Below the pieces are notes generated by a model. It ran no database searches. It was given only the letters and a program-made list of their open reading frames with translations, and was not told the DNA's origin. Shown piece after piece: positions 50,935 through 58,616 of a DNA stretch of 64,000 bases. The stretch is from Bradyrhizobium sp. 1 (GTDB taxonomy: Bacteria > Pseudomonadota > Alphaproteobacteria > Rhizobiales > Xanthobacteraceae). Numbering within the stretch: position 1 is the first letter of the stretch; the number at the start of each line of letters is the position of its first letter. The position numbers and the translations under genes were made by a program. The DNA lies in the NCBI RefSeq assembly GCF_023073315.1, contig NZ_JADPJH010000039.1, positions 1 through 64,000 of the forward strand, read 5' to 3'.

Positions 50935-52215
50935 ATGACGATTGCGGTCTTCACCTTCTCGCTGCTGGGCGCCATGGCGCTGGGCATGCCGATCGCCTTT
51001 GCGCTGATCGTCTGCGGCGTGGCGCTGATGAGCACGATCGACATGTTCGATGCCCAGATCGTGGCGCAGAACATCATCAATGGCGCGGACAGCTTTCCGC
51101 TGATGGCCATTCCCTTCTTCATGCTCGCGGGCGAGGTCATGAACAAGGGCGGTCTGGCCAAGCGCATCGTCAATGTCGCTCTCGTCGCGGTCGGGCATTT
51201 CCGCGGCGGGCTGGGCTACGTCACGATCCTCGCATCCTGCATCCTCGCGTCGCTATCCGGGTCGGCGGCGGCCGATGCAGCGGCGCTCGCGGCCCTGCTG
51301 GTGCCGATGATGGTGGCGGCTGGCCACAAGAAGTCCTATGCGGCGGGCCTCGTGGCGGCGGGCGGCATCATTGCTCCCGTCATCCCGCCCAGCATCGGCT
51401 TCGTCATCTTCGGCGTCGCCGCCGGCGTCTCGATCTCGAAACTGTTTCTGGCCGGCATCGTGCCCGGGATCCTGCTCGGCGCAGGGCTCTGTCTGGCCTG
51501 GGCGTGGGTGGTGCGGAAAGAGAACCTGACGCCGCCGCCACGGGCCTCGGGGGCAGAGATCATCAAGGCCGTCGTCGACGGCTTCTGGGCGCTGATGCTG
51601 CCGGTCATCATCGTGGTCGGCCTGCGTTTCGGCATCTTCACGCCGACGGAAGCCGCGGTGGTCGTCGCCGTCTACTCCCTGTTCGTGGCGACCTGCATCT
51701 ACCGTGAACTGAAACTGTCGCAGCTCTACGCCATCTTCGTCTCCTCTGCCGTGACGACGAGCATCGTCATGTTCCTGGTCGCAGCGGCGCTGGTATCGTC
51801 CTGGCTCATCACCGTGTCCGAGATATCCGCACAGGTCGTGACCCTGCTGAAGCCCTTCATGGGCAACAACACGCTGCTGATGCTCGCGATCATGGTCGTG
51901 GTCGTCATCGTGGGGACGGCGCTCGACATGACGCCGACGATCCTCATTCTCACGCCGATCCTGATGCCGATCATCAAGGCGGCCGGCATCGACCCCGTCT
52001 ATTTCGGTGTGCTCTTCATCATCAACAATGCCATCGGACTAATCACGCCACCCGTTGGCATCGTGCTGAATGTCGTCTGCGGCGTCTCCAGGATCAGCAT
52101 GGAGGACATCATCAAGGGCGTCTGGCCGTTCATGATCGCGCAACTGATCGTGCTGTTCGCGATGGTATTATTCCCGGGGCTGGTGACGGTCCCGGCCAAG
52201 TGGTTCGGCGGCTAG
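50935..52215 (+). CDS. TRAP transporter large permease (DctM family)
   Basis: A 426-residue transport subunit with about 12 helices that moves substrate with sodium ions. Motifs: FFMLAGEVMNKGGLAKRIVN near residue 60, LSGSAAADAAALAALLVPMM near 105, GIIAPVIPPSIGFVIFGVAA near 142 with the IPPS loop, ALDMTPTILILTPILMPIIK near 330, and ITPPVGIVLNVVCG near 371 with the matching TPPVG. ATG 50935 overlaps the stop of a 19-codon frame that starts on the dctQ stop. aroQ follows 32 bases after its own stop. Confidence 0.94.
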   Translation: MTIAVFTFSLLGAMALGMPIAFALIVCGVALMSTIDMFDAQIVAQNIINGADSFPLMAIPFFMLAGEVMNKGGLAKRIVNVALVAVGHFRGGLGYVTILASCILASLSGSAAADAAALAALLVPMMVAAGHKKSYAAGLVAAGGIIAPVIPPSIGFVIFGVAAGVSISKLFLAGIVPGILLGAGLCLAWAWVVRKENLTPPPRASGAEIIKAVVDGFWALMLPVIIVVGLRFGIFTPTEAAVVVAVYSLFVATCIYRELKLSQLYAIFVSSAVTTSIVMFLVAAALVSSWLITVSEISAQVVTLLKPFMGNNTLLMLAIMVVVVIVGTALDMTPTILILTPILMPIIKAAGIDPVYFGVLFIINNAIGLITPPVGIVLNVVCGVSRISMEDIIKGVWPFMIAQLIVLFAMVLFPGLVTVPAKWFGG

Positions 52216-52247
52216 TCGAGTCCACAACAACAGAAGGAATCGCGAAA

Positions 52248-52730
52248 ATGGCCGCGAAAATCATGATCCTCAATGGACCCAATCTCAATTTCCTCGGCAT
52301 CCGGGAGCCGCACATCTACGGCCGGACCACGCTGAAGGAGATCGAGGCGAGCTGCCAGGCCCTGGCAGACCAGCTCGGAATCTCGATCTCGTTCCACCAG
52401 TCCAACATGGAAGGCGAGCTTGTCGGCCTGATCCAGTCCGCCCATGGCAATTCGGATGCGATCATCATCAATCCGGCGGGTTACTCCTTCACCTCGATCG
52501 CGCTGATCGACGCGCTGAAGATCTTTGAGGGCGTGAAGATCGAGCTGCATATCTCGAATATTCACGCGCGTGACGAGCTTCACCGCCACTCGATCACGTC
52601 GAGTGCCTGCACCTCGGTGATTTGCGGTCTGGGTCCTTACGGCTATCTCGCTGCAATGCTGGCGGCCGTCCAGAAGCTCGGACAACTGCCTGACACGATC
52701 CCGCCGGCCCTGCACGGGCTCAAAAATTAA
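52248..52730 (+). CDS. aroQ: Type II 3-dehydroquinate dehydratase
   Basis: A 160-residue dodecamer-forming enzyme that interconverts 3-dehydroquinate and 3-dehydroshikimate. Hallmarks: MILNGPNLNFLGIREPHIYG with the catalytic Tyr near residue 26, FHQSNMEGELVGLIQSAHGN near 49, NPAGYSFTSIALIDAL near 76, and IELHISNIHARDELHRHSIT near 100 with the catalytic His. Being inside a TRAP uptake operon rather than with aromatic biosynthesis genes, it probably serves catabolism of quinate, shikimate or a relative. Start MAAKIMIL (52248) follows AGAAGGAA. Confidence 0.94.
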   Translation: MAAKIMILNGPNLNFLGIREPHIYGRTTLKEIEASCQALADQLGISISFHQSNMEGELVGLIQSAHGNSDAIIINPAGYSFTSIALIDALKIFEGVKIELHISNIHARDELHRHSITSSACTSVICGLGPYGYLAAMLAAVQKLGQLPDTIPPALHGLKN

Positions 52731-52747
52731 GCCAGGGGAGAAACGTG

Positions 52748-53404
52748 ATGCGCGGAGCGGGATTTCTCGCGATCTGGAGCGACGTCGAGGCGCAGGATCT
52801 GACCGATTACCGACACTGGCTGACGCGCGAGCACACCACCGAGCGCGTCACGACCAGAGGGTTCCTCGCGGTGCGCGTCTTCCGCGCGGCAAGGGACGAC
52901 ATCCACCGCTTCTTCATCCTGTACGAGCTTGATACACCCGAAGTCCTCGATGGCGCGGCCTACATGGCGCGCCTCAACGCGCCGACGCCGTGGTCGCAGC
53001 GCATCATGCCGAAACTCGGCAATTTCATGCGGGGCGGGGGCGTCATGGTCGCGCGGACGGGCCGGGGCGAGGGGGCCACGATCATGGCGCTGCGGATCGA
53101 GACATTGCCCGCGGACGCCCAAAAACTGGCTGAGGCGCTCGTCGCGTGCGACGGCGTTGCCGCCGTGCAGATCGGCGCGACCGATGAGGCGCGGACATCG
53201 GTGCCGACCGCCGAAAAGGGCATGCGGAAGGACGAGGGGTTTTTCGCCGGACTTTTGTTGATCGAGGCGCTCGACGTCGCCTCGTTGCAGGCCGCCTTGC
53301 AGCAGGCGCGCGCGATTGCGCCCGACATCCTTGGCCGGGCGAGCGAGCCGGAAGTCTATCAGGGCATGTTTGCGCTCGAGGCCCGCATCGCGGATTTTGG
53401 CTGA
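52748..53404 (+). CDS. Protein of unknown function, probable ferredoxin-like fold
   Basis: A 218-residue protein that appears to contain two similar halves. The first (AGFLAIWSDVEAQDLTDYRH, LTREHTTERVTTRGFLAVRV, FILYELDTPEVLDGAAYMAR) has the look of a dimeric alpha-beta barrel; the second (MALRIETLPADAQKLAEALV, GFFAGLLLIEALDVASLQAA) is weaker. Such folds occur in EthD-like and muconolactone-isomerase-like proteins. No catalytic site can be assigned. An ATG at 52748 follows a GTG at 52745. The next gene starts on its stop (TGATG), so they are made together. Confidence 0.8.
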   Translation: MRGAGFLAIWSDVEAQDLTDYRHWLTREHTTERVTTRGFLAVRVFRAARDDIHRFFILYELDTPEVLDGAAYMARLNAPTPWSQRIMPKLGNFMRGGGVMVARTGRGEGATIMALRIETLPADAQKLAEALVACDGVAAVQIGATDEARTSVPTAEKGMRKDEGFFAGLLLIEALDVASLQAALQQARAIAPDILGRASEPEVYQGMFALEARIADFG

Positions 53405-54222
53405 TGGCAGTTTTCTCGCTCGCCGCACTGACCGTGCTCGATCTCGCGCCGCCCGCGATGATCGAACTGGCGGCGCGCTGCGGCTATGAGAAGATCGGGC
53501 TGAGATTGCTGCCGGCAACGCCTGGCGGCGTTGCATATCGCCTGATGGACGATGCGGCGCTTCTACGCGAGACGCTGCGGCGGTTGCAGGCAACCGGCGT
53601 GGCGGTCGCCGATCTCGAGGTCGTTGCGTTCCGACCGGAGACGGACGTCGCTTCGTTCACGCCATTCTTCGAGACCGGTGCACGCCTCGGCGCCAGGCAC
53701 ATTCTCGTCGCGGCTTACGATCCGGATCTGGCACGGTTCTCCGACCGCTACCGGCAGTTTTGCGAAGCCGCAGCCCAGCACGGCCTGACGTCGGATCTCG
53801 AATTCATGCCCTGGACCAACGTTCCGGACCTGAAAACCGCGATGCGGATCGTCGGCGAGGTCGACCATCCCGCGGCCGGCATTCTGGTCGATGCGCTGCA
53901 TTTCGATCGATCGCAAAGCTCGCTTGCAGATCTCCGCACCATCCCGGCCGACCGGCTTCACTATTGGCAGCTCTGCGACGGTCCGGCCGAACGCCCGGCG
54001 ACGACGGAGCAGCTCATCCATGCCGCGCGCGAGGAGCGGATGTTTCCGGGCGAGGGCGGCATCGATCTCGTCGGCCTGACCAAGGTGATGCCCGATAGCC
54101 TGACCATCAGCATCGAGGTTCCCTCCGTTCAGCTGGCGAAAACCGTCGATGCTGAAACGCGGGCGCGCCGGGCACTCGCGGCGGGCAGGGCCGTGATCGA
54201 GAAGGCGCGCGCTGCTTCCTAA
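53404..54222 (+). CDS. Sugar phosphate isomerase/epimerase-like TIM-barrel protein
   Basis: A 272-residue xylose-isomerase-like barrel. Visible: IELAARCGYEKIGLRLLPAT near residue 20, RLGARHILVAAYDPDLARFS near 97, QHGLTSDLEFMPWTNVPDLK near 122 with the metal Glu, ILVDALHFDRSQSSLADLRT near 161 with Asp and His ligands, and HYWQLCDGPAERP near 188. The family includes 3-dehydroshikimate dehydratases (QuiC/AsbF type). Next to aroQ, that activity, which would give protocatechuate, is an attractive possibility but unproven. Coupled to the gene before it. Confidence 0.85.
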   Translation: MAVFSLAALTVLDLAPPAMIELAARCGYEKIGLRLLPATPGGVAYRLMDDAALLRETLRRLQATGVAVADLEVVAFRPETDVASFTPFFETGARLGARHILVAAYDPDLARFSDRYRQFCEAAAQHGLTSDLEFMPWTNVPDLKTAMRIVGEVDHPAAGILVDALHFDRSQSSLADLRTIPADRLHYWQLCDGPAERPATTEQLIHAAREERMFPGEGGIDLVGLTKVMPDSLTISIEVPSVQLAKTVDAETRARRALAAGRAVIEKARAAS

Positions 54223-54241
54223 CAGAGAAGGGTGGCTCGGG

Positions 54242-55972
54242 ATGCCGCAAGCCGATCGCGCCTGGGACGTCGAGACCGATCTCCTGGTCGTGGGCGCAGG
54301 CGCGGCCGGCATGACGGCCGCGCTGGTCGCCGCACTCGAAGGGCTCCACGTCATCCTGTGCGAAAAGTCGGACATGGTGGGCGGCACCACCGCAACCTCC
54401 GCCGGCACCGTCTGGATCCCGGGCAATAGGCAAGGGCGGCCTGCCGGAGCGCCTCATACAATCGAGGCCGCGCGCACCTATCTTGCCGCGATGCTCGGCG
54501 CGCATGCGGGCGATCCGCGCGTGGAGATGTTTCTCAAGGTCGGCCCGGTCGTTCTCGACTATCTCGAGCAGAAAACCAGCGTCCGTTTCGTGGCGCCGCC
54601 AATACACCCCGACTACAAAGACCTTCCGGGCGCCGCGATCGGCGGCCGCGCACTCGGAGCCGTTCCGTTCGACGGCCGCAAGCTCGGCGACGATTTTGCG
54701 CGGGTCAGGCCGCCGCGCCGTGAATTCATGGTTCTCGGCGGCATGATGGTCGGGAAGGCGGATATTCCTGCGCTGCTGGCGCCCTTCCGCAACTGGACCA
54801 ATTTTCGGCATGCGGTCGGCCTTCTGACCCGCCATGCGCTGGATCGTATCGGCCACAAGCGCGGAACGCGCCTGATCATGGGCAATGCGCTGGTCGCACG
54901 ATTGCTCGACAGCACCCGTCGCGCCGGCGTCGATCTGCGATTTGAGACGGCCCTTCGCGAGATCATCTGCGAAGGCGGCCACATCGTCGGTGCCGTGCTC
55001 ACGTCTCCAGGCGGAGAGGTGAGGATACGTGCCCGCAAGGGCGTGGTGCTCGCGACAGGCGGCATTGGTTGGAGCCGTGAGTTGCGCGAACGGCTGTTTC
55101 CACACGCCGCGCGCCGCTTTTCGCTCACGCCTTCATCCAACACCGGAGACGGCATTTTGGCCGGCGAGCGCGTCAACGCCGTCATCGAGCGTGACCTCGA
55201 CAGCCCGGCCTTGTGGATGCCGAGCTCGGTCATGCCGCAAACGGACGGCCATGTCTCGGTATTCCCCCATATCATGCTCGATCGTGCCAAGCCGGGACTG
55301 CTCGCCGTCAACACATCGGGCCGCCGCTTCGTGAATGAAGCAGATTCCTATCACGACTTCGTCGCGGCGATGCTGCGTTCGAACGCGTCTGCCTCGTCAG
55401 TGACGCCGGCCTTCCTGATCTGCGACCGTGCCTTCATCAGGGATTTTGGCATTGGGCTGGTCCATCCCGGGACGAAAGACCTGAGCGAGTTCTTGCAAGC
55501 GAACTATTTGATACAGGGTGAAACGATCGAGGATCTGGCGCACAAAATCGGTGTCGGCGGTGAACAGCTTGCCGAAACGGTGGAACGATACAATCGCTAT
55601 GCCGAAACCGGGATCGACGAAGATTTTGGCCGTGGTTCAAGCCCGCTAAATCGCTTCAATGGCGATCCGCAGACAAAACCAAATCCTTGTCTGCGGCGGA
55701 TCGGCTCGGGACCGTATTATGCCGTCGCCGTATGGCCGTCAGACCTCGCCAGCAGCGCCGGCCTGCGCACGGATTCGTGCGCCCGTGTGTTGTCTCACGA
55801 TGGAAAGATTCTGGCCGGCCTGTACGCGGCCGGCACCGACTCATCCTCGATCTTCCGCGGCACGTACCCGGGACCCGGCACAATGATCGGCCCAGCCATG
55901 GTCTTCGGCTGGTGCGCCGCGATAGACGCTGCGGGAGCGTTACGCAGGTTTCCCGATCTGCCGCCAGGTTAA
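54242..55972 (+). CDS. FAD-dependent oxidoreductase, fumarate reductase/KstD-like
   Basis: A 576-residue flavoprotein. N-terminal dinucleotide fold DLLVVGAGAAGMTAALVAAL near residue 13, the FAD-contact block GGTTATSAGTVWIPGN near 46, the central GGIGWSRELRERLFPHAARR region near 275, and the C-terminal FAD loop YAAGTDSSSIFRGTYPGPGT, MIGPAMVFGWCAA near 530. Members dehydrogenate ring C-C bonds (3-ketosteroid delta-1-dehydrogenases) or reduce fumarate-like acids. In this cluster a hydroaromatic or alicyclic acid is the likely substrate. It is not sequence-specific enough to name. Last gene of the operon; its stop overlaps the convergent M24 gene. Confidence 0.88.
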   Translation: MPQADRAWDVETDLLVVGAGAAGMTAALVAALEGLHVILCEKSDMVGGTTATSAGTVWIPGNRQGRPAGAPHTIEAARTYLAAMLGAHAGDPRVEMFLKVGPVVLDYLEQKTSVRFVAPPIHPDYKDLPGAAIGGRALGAVPFDGRKLGDDFARVRPPRREFMVLGGMMVGKADIPALLAPFRNWTNFRHAVGLLTRHALDRIGHKRGTRLIMGNALVARLLDSTRRAGVDLRFETALREIICEGGHIVGAVLTSPGGEVRIRARKGVVLATGGIGWSRELRERLFPHAARRFSLTPSSNTGDGILAGERVNAVIERDLDSPALWMPSSVMPQTDGHVSVFPHIMLDRAKPGLLAVNTSGRRFVNEADSYHDFVAAMLRSNASASSVTPAFLICDRAFIRDFGIGLVHPGTKDLSEFLQANYLIQGETIEDLAHKIGVGGEQLAETVERYNRYAETGIDEDFGRGSSPLNRFNGDPQTKPNPCLRRIGSGPYYAVAVWPSDLASSAGLRTDSCARVLSHDGKILAGLYAAGTDSSSIFRGTYPGPGTMIGPAMVFGWCAAIDAAGALRRFPDLPPG

Positions 55973-57168
55973 AGCGCGCCGCCACCACTATTCCACCCAC
56001 GGCCGCCCTCGCCAAAGATCTCATACCCCGTCGCCGTCACCACCACCGTATCCTCGAGCTTGATGAACCCGCGCTTCGGATGCTTCATCGTCGTCTCGAT
56101 CGAGATCACCATGCCGGGTTCGAGCGGCAGGCGAGCGTCGGTGTCGTCGTAGGGGACCGGACCCGTGGCGGTCAGGTGAGGGACCTCGTGGCTGACGAGG
56201 CCCATGCCGTGGGCCAGAAAGTCCGTGCAGTCGCGCTGGGTGATCTGGGCCAGCTGCCGCTCGGCCGCGACGTAGATGTCGCCGCCCATGGCGCCCGGCC
56301 GGACCGCGGCAAAGGCGGCGCGCTGCACCGCCTCGATCTCGGCGAGGTAATCCTTCAGCTCGCCGTCGGGCTCGCCCAGCACGGCCATGCGCGCGAGATC
56401 GCCGATATAGCCGTGATAATTGCCGCCGGAGTCCAGCGACAGCACGTCGCCTTGCTCCCAACGCTGCGATGACGGCGCCCGGTTGTGGCTGCTGCCGCAG
56501 GCGAGCAGGCAATATTCGAAGGTCAGGCCGCGATTGGCTTCGGCGACGCGCAATGCGTCGCTCAATTGCTGCTTGGTGGTGCCCGGGCCGTGCGCGGCGA
56601 TCACCTCCAGCATCGATGCGATGACCAGCTCCGACGCTGTCTTGAGCTTGGCCAGCTCATCGGCCGACTTGACCGCCCGCAGCCGCTCCAGCACCAGGAG
56701 CGCGTCCTTGAGCTCGGCGCCGGGCAGGGCGTCGGCGAGCGCCCTTCCTGCATCCATCGGCAGGAACGCCATCTCGACCCCGACCCGCTTTAAGGGCACG
56801 CCGGCGTCCCGGATCAGGCCTATGGCCCGCGTGATCGCATCGACCGAGCCGCTCGACTCGGTCCGCATCTGCGGCACCCACGGTGGCGTCACGGCGCGCT
56901 GATGGGTCTCCAGGCGATGGCCGATATAGACCGCCTTGTCCGGTGCGCCCTTGGGATAGACCAGGACCGGCAGATAGCGGCTGACGCCCATCGCGTCCAT
57001 GTAGTCGAAGAAGATCGCGCGCTCGGCGCCCAGCAGGTACTGCACATTGTGCTTGGAGGTCACGACCAGCACATCGAGGTGAGCTGCCTCCATGAGACGG
57101 TCGAGCTTGGCGGTGTCGAATGGAATGGCGCGCGAGTCGTTCGTGCGGGTGGCGTTCTGCTGCATCAT
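55969..57168 (-). CDS. M24 family metallopeptidase (aminopeptidase P/creatinase-like)
   Basis: A 399-residue pita-bread-fold enzyme with an N-terminal creatinase-like domain (about 15-150) and a catalytic domain after that. All five metal ligands are present: the Asp pair in LSLDSGGNYHGYIGDLARMA (eleven residues apart), His in DFLAHGMGLVSHEVPHL, Glu in GMVISIETTMKHPKRG and Glu in FIKLEDTVVV. It could be a dipeptidase or a creatinase-like C-N hydrolase. GGGAGG precedes ATG 57168. Its last bases overlap the FAD gene by four on the other strand. A remnant of a close paralogue lies at 48138-48265. Confidence 0.9.
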   Translation of the reverse strand: MMQQNATRTNDSRAIPFDTAKLDRLMEAAHLDVLVVTSKHNVQYLLGAERAIFFDYMDAMGVSRYLPVLVYPKGAPDKAVYIGHRLETHQRAVTPPWVPQMRTESSGSVDAITRAIGLIRDAGVPLKRVGVEMAFLPMDAGRALADALPGAELKDALLVLERLRAVKSADELAKLKTASELVIASMLEVIAAHGPGTTKQQLSDALRVAEANRGLTFEYCLLACGSSHNRAPSSQRWEQGDVLSLDSGGNYHGYIGDLARMAVLGEPDGELKDYLAEIEAVQRAAFAAVRPGAMGGDIYVAAERQLAQITQRDCTDFLAHGMGLVSHEVPHLTATGPVPYDDTDARLPLEPGMVISIETTMKHPKRGFIKLEDTVVVTATGYEIFGEGGRGWNSGGGAL

Positions 57169-57212
57169 GGACCTCCCAATGGCGGCGCGGCTCGCGTGGC
57201 CGCGTCCGTTGT

Positions 57213-57244
57213 CTGGCGCTTCCTGGAGCTGGCGCTTCCTGGAG
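57213..57244. repeat. Perfect 16-bp tandem duplication
   Basis: CTGGCGCTTCCTGGAG occurs twice without a gap (57213-57228 and 57229-57244), 45 bases upstream of the M24 start on its strand. It lies in the 401-base divergent gap. A recent slippage event or a pair of regulator sites are both possible. Confidence 0.8.
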
Positions 57245-57299
57245 ACGGATTGTGAGCCGGGAGCGGGGTTCTGGGTAGCCGCGGATATGTCCGGCCTGA

Positions 57300-57375
57300 C
57301 CTGCACGCCCACATCCGTAATTCGCATAAGGTATATTATGGAATATATTTTTATCTAATTAGATCAGATATTTAG
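57300..57375. promoter_or_regulatory. AT-rich divergent promoter region (M24 peptidase / second TRAP operon)
   Basis: A 75-base AT-rich island (CATAAGGTATATTATGGAAT, then ATATATTTTTATCTAATTAG) between the divergent M24 and TRAP receptor genes, the only such region for several kilobases besides 49140-49215. The TATAAT-like elements and position suggest back-to-back promoters. The rest of the gap (57376-57569) shows nothing further. Confidence 0.4.
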
Positions 57376-57569
57376 GCGGAATTCCTGCGATCTGCATGGG
57401 GTTGTTTTTCACATTTTGAATCCGGCGCATGTGGCGAAAGCCGATATTGCCGTGACGTTGTCCGGCTGCAATAAGCGAGCCTCGCGAGATCGCAGATGAC
57501 CTTCCGACCTTCCGTCCTATAGGTTTGCGTCTCACAATAAAAAACAAACCTTCCGAGGAAGCAGACCCC

Positions 57570-58601
57570 ATGGTCATTTCAACGCGCTTTTCCCGACGCA
57601 CGCTTCTCAAGGCCTCCGCCGCGACCGCGGTCCTGGGCGGCATTGGCGCGCCCCATGTGGCTCGCGCCCAGAGCGCCGAGTTCACCTACAAATACGCCAA
57701 CAACCTGCCGGACACCCATCCGCTGAACGTGCGCGCCCGGGAGATGGCGGCGGCGATCAAGAGCGAGACCAACGGCAAGTTCGACCTCCAGATCTTCCCG
57801 AACAACCAGCTCGGTTCCGATACCGACATGCTGAGCCAGATCCGTTCCGGCGGCGTCGAGTTCTTCACGCTGTCGGGCCTGATCCTGTCGACCCTGGTGC
57901 CGGCGGCGTCCATCAACGGCATCGGCTTCGCGTTCCCGGACTACCCCACGGTCTGGAAGGCCATGGACGGCGATCTCGGCGCCCATGTCCGCGGCGAGAT
58001 CAAGAAGGCCGGGCTCGAGGTCATGGACAAGATTTGGGACAACGGCTTCCGCCAGACCACGTCCTCGTCCAGGCCGATCACCGGTCCTGATGATTTCAAG
58101 GGTTTCAAGATCCGCGTGCCGGTGTCACCGCTGTGGACCTCGATGTTCAAGGCGTTCGACGCAGCGCCCGCCTCGATCAATTTCGCCGAGGTCTATTCCG
58201 CGCTCCAGACCAGGATCGTCGAGGGCCAGGAGAACCCGCTGGCGATCATCTCGACCGCCAAGCTCTACGAGGTCCAGAAGTTCTGCTCGCTGACCAACCA
58301 CATGTGGGACGGCTTCTGGTTCCTGGCCAACCGCAAGGCCTGGAGCGCTTTGCCGGAGGACGTGCGCACCATCGTCGCCAAGAACATCAACGCCGCCGCG
58401 ATCAAGGAGCGTGAGGATACCGCCAAGCTCAACGCCAATCTCCAGCAGGAGCTCGCTGGCAAGGGCCTGACCTTCAACCAGCCCACAGTCGCGCCGTTCC
58501 GCGACAAGCTGCGCACCGCCGGCTTCTATGCCGAGTGGAAAGGCAAATATGGCGATCAGGCCTGGGACCTCCTGGAGAAGGCCGTCGGCAAGCTGTCGTA
58601 A
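57570..58601 (+). CDS. TRAP transporter substrate-binding protein, Tat-exported
   Basis: A 343-residue DctP-family receptor. The signal peptide contains twin arginines (RFSRRTLLKASAATAVLGGI), indicating export by the Tat pathway, and cleavage follows ARA near residue 32. Landmarks: YANNLPDTHPLNVRAREMAA, FPNNQLGSDTDMLSQIRSGG near 84, DFKGFKIRVPVSPLWTSMFK near 178 and ALQTRIVEGQENPLAIISTA near 213. GAGGAAG about eight bases before ATG 57570 fixes the start. First gene of a unit with the fused permease and the acyl-CoA synthetase. Confidence 0.94.
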   Translation: MVISTRFSRRTLLKASAATAVLGGIGAPHVARAQSAEFTYKYANNLPDTHPLNVRAREMAAAIKSETNGKFDLQIFPNNQLGSDTDMLSQIRSGGVEFFTLSGLILSTLVPAASINGIGFAFPDYPTVWKAMDGDLGAHVRGEIKKAGLEVMDKIWDNGFRQTTSSSRPITGPDDFKGFKIRVPVSPLWTSMFKAFDAAPASINFAEVYSALQTRIVEGQENPLAIISTAKLYEVQKFCSLTNHMWDGFWFLANRKAWSALPEDVRTIVAKNINAAAIKEREDTAKLNANLQQELAGKGLTFNQPTVAPFRDKLRTAGFYAEWKGKYGDQAWDLLEKAVGKLS

Positions 58602-58616
58602 CGCGTTGGGGCCGTC

